The notes under the pieces were generated by a model. The model worked only from the letters and a program-made list of their open reading frames with translations, made no database searches and was not told the origin of the DNA. A stretch of 64,000 bases of DNA, taken from Macrothele yani. Its lineage: Eukaryota > Arthropoda > Arachnida > Araneae > Macrothelidae. The position numbers and the translations under genes were made by a program. Below are positions 63,637 to 64,000 of the stretch, one piece after another. Location of the stretch: assembly GCA_039090855.1 (NCBI GenBank), contig CM077034.1, positions 222,358,331 to 222,422,330 on the forward strand, read 5' to 3'. Positions within the stretch are counted from its first letter, which is position 1; each line of letters starts with the position of its first letter.

Positions 63637-64000
63637 GTGAAGCCGCGGATGGCTTAGTGGTTAGTGTTTCAGATTATCGATGCTGGGTCCCCAGGTTCTG
63701 GGCTGATCTTTCAGAGATGGTGTGATTTACTAACAATCGCTGAATATCCGCCGTGCATCGGACGAGCAGGTAAAGTGACGGCCCCCAGGGTGGACCCACT
63801 GGTTAAATGGGTATCCTTTCCTATGTCCTCCCTGAAATTCTTTCACCCATCTATGTGCAATATCGTACTTGTACGGTGGCGCCATCTACTGTACTCTAAT
63901 CTCACTACAAACTGTTCTGTCAAAAGTCGCTAGACTTGCTCTCATTCCTTCCGTTTCTGTGTCCTGCCCAAAAGGCGATCTCGCTGTAGGTGGCTGGGAC
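63637..64000 (+). mobile_element. SINE-B, runs off the right edge
   Basis: tRNA-like head (agccgcggatggcttagtgg; degraded B box ccccaggttctggg) and central domain (gtgcatcggacgagcagg) shared with the copies at 14348 and 49593. The 3' end lies beyond the window. Confidence 0.65.

Overview
This is eukaryotic repeat DNA from a metazoan, most likely an arthropod with a large, transposon-rich genome. The evidence is the set of Tc1/mariner, hAT and non-LTR families and the many tRNA-derived SINEs. The species cannot be fixed from the sequence. I recognise no host gene, rRNA or CRISPR. Every coding region I can support belongs to a mobile element, and most are broken.

Layout. 1-5.7 kb: a Tc1 fragment, then a hAT relic split by a non-LTR fragment, a mariner-like element with an open transposase and a Tc1 element. 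6.3-10.5 kb: a satellite of ~28 monomers of ~146 bp sitting inside a dispersed repeat. 10.8-19.5 kb: SINEs, an LTR-like copy, a MITE-like repeat, a long palindrome, Tc1 and non-LTR remnants. 19.5-23.1 kb: two short arrays of a miniature LTR element. 23.3-27.4 kb: mariner, solo-LTR, Tc1 and SINE copies. 27.5-30.9 kb: a mariner whose transposase carries ten in-frame 138-bp repeats and a second mariner. 30.9-47.5 kb: the main miniature-LTR array. 47.5-58.8 kb: SINEs, a non-LTR element with ORF1 but no ORF2, a Tc1, a mariner hit by another miniature-LTR insertion, and a second copy of the mariner-like element. 58.9-64 kb: a second copy of the dispersed repeat, SINEs and a mariner fragment.

Main result. 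The ~318-bp unit repeated about 60 times is best read as a TRIM (terminal-repeat retrotransposon in miniature). It has a 180-bp LTR (TGTAACG...CGTTATA), one base, a primer-binding site TGGCGCCCGAAC complementary to the 3' end of tRNA-Lys, ~137-163 bp of non-coding interior, a purine tract, and the next LTR. Each LTR carries a 72-bp tRNA-like cassette with intact A and B boxes at LTR positions 79-150. The layout parallels the plant Cassandra TRIMs, which carry 5S rRNA in their LTRs and also form tandem LTR-interior-LTR arrays. Five separate insertions can be defined: clean 4-bp target-site duplications are gtct, ctgt, ggac (nested in the first LTR of the large array) and gttg, and a probable ctac. 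The large array holds 48 interiors and 49 tRNA-like cassettes, with higher-order duplications and different edge units, so it grew mainly by DNA-level recombination. No reverse transcriptase of a matching LTR family lies in the window, so the element would depend on enzymes encoded elsewhere.
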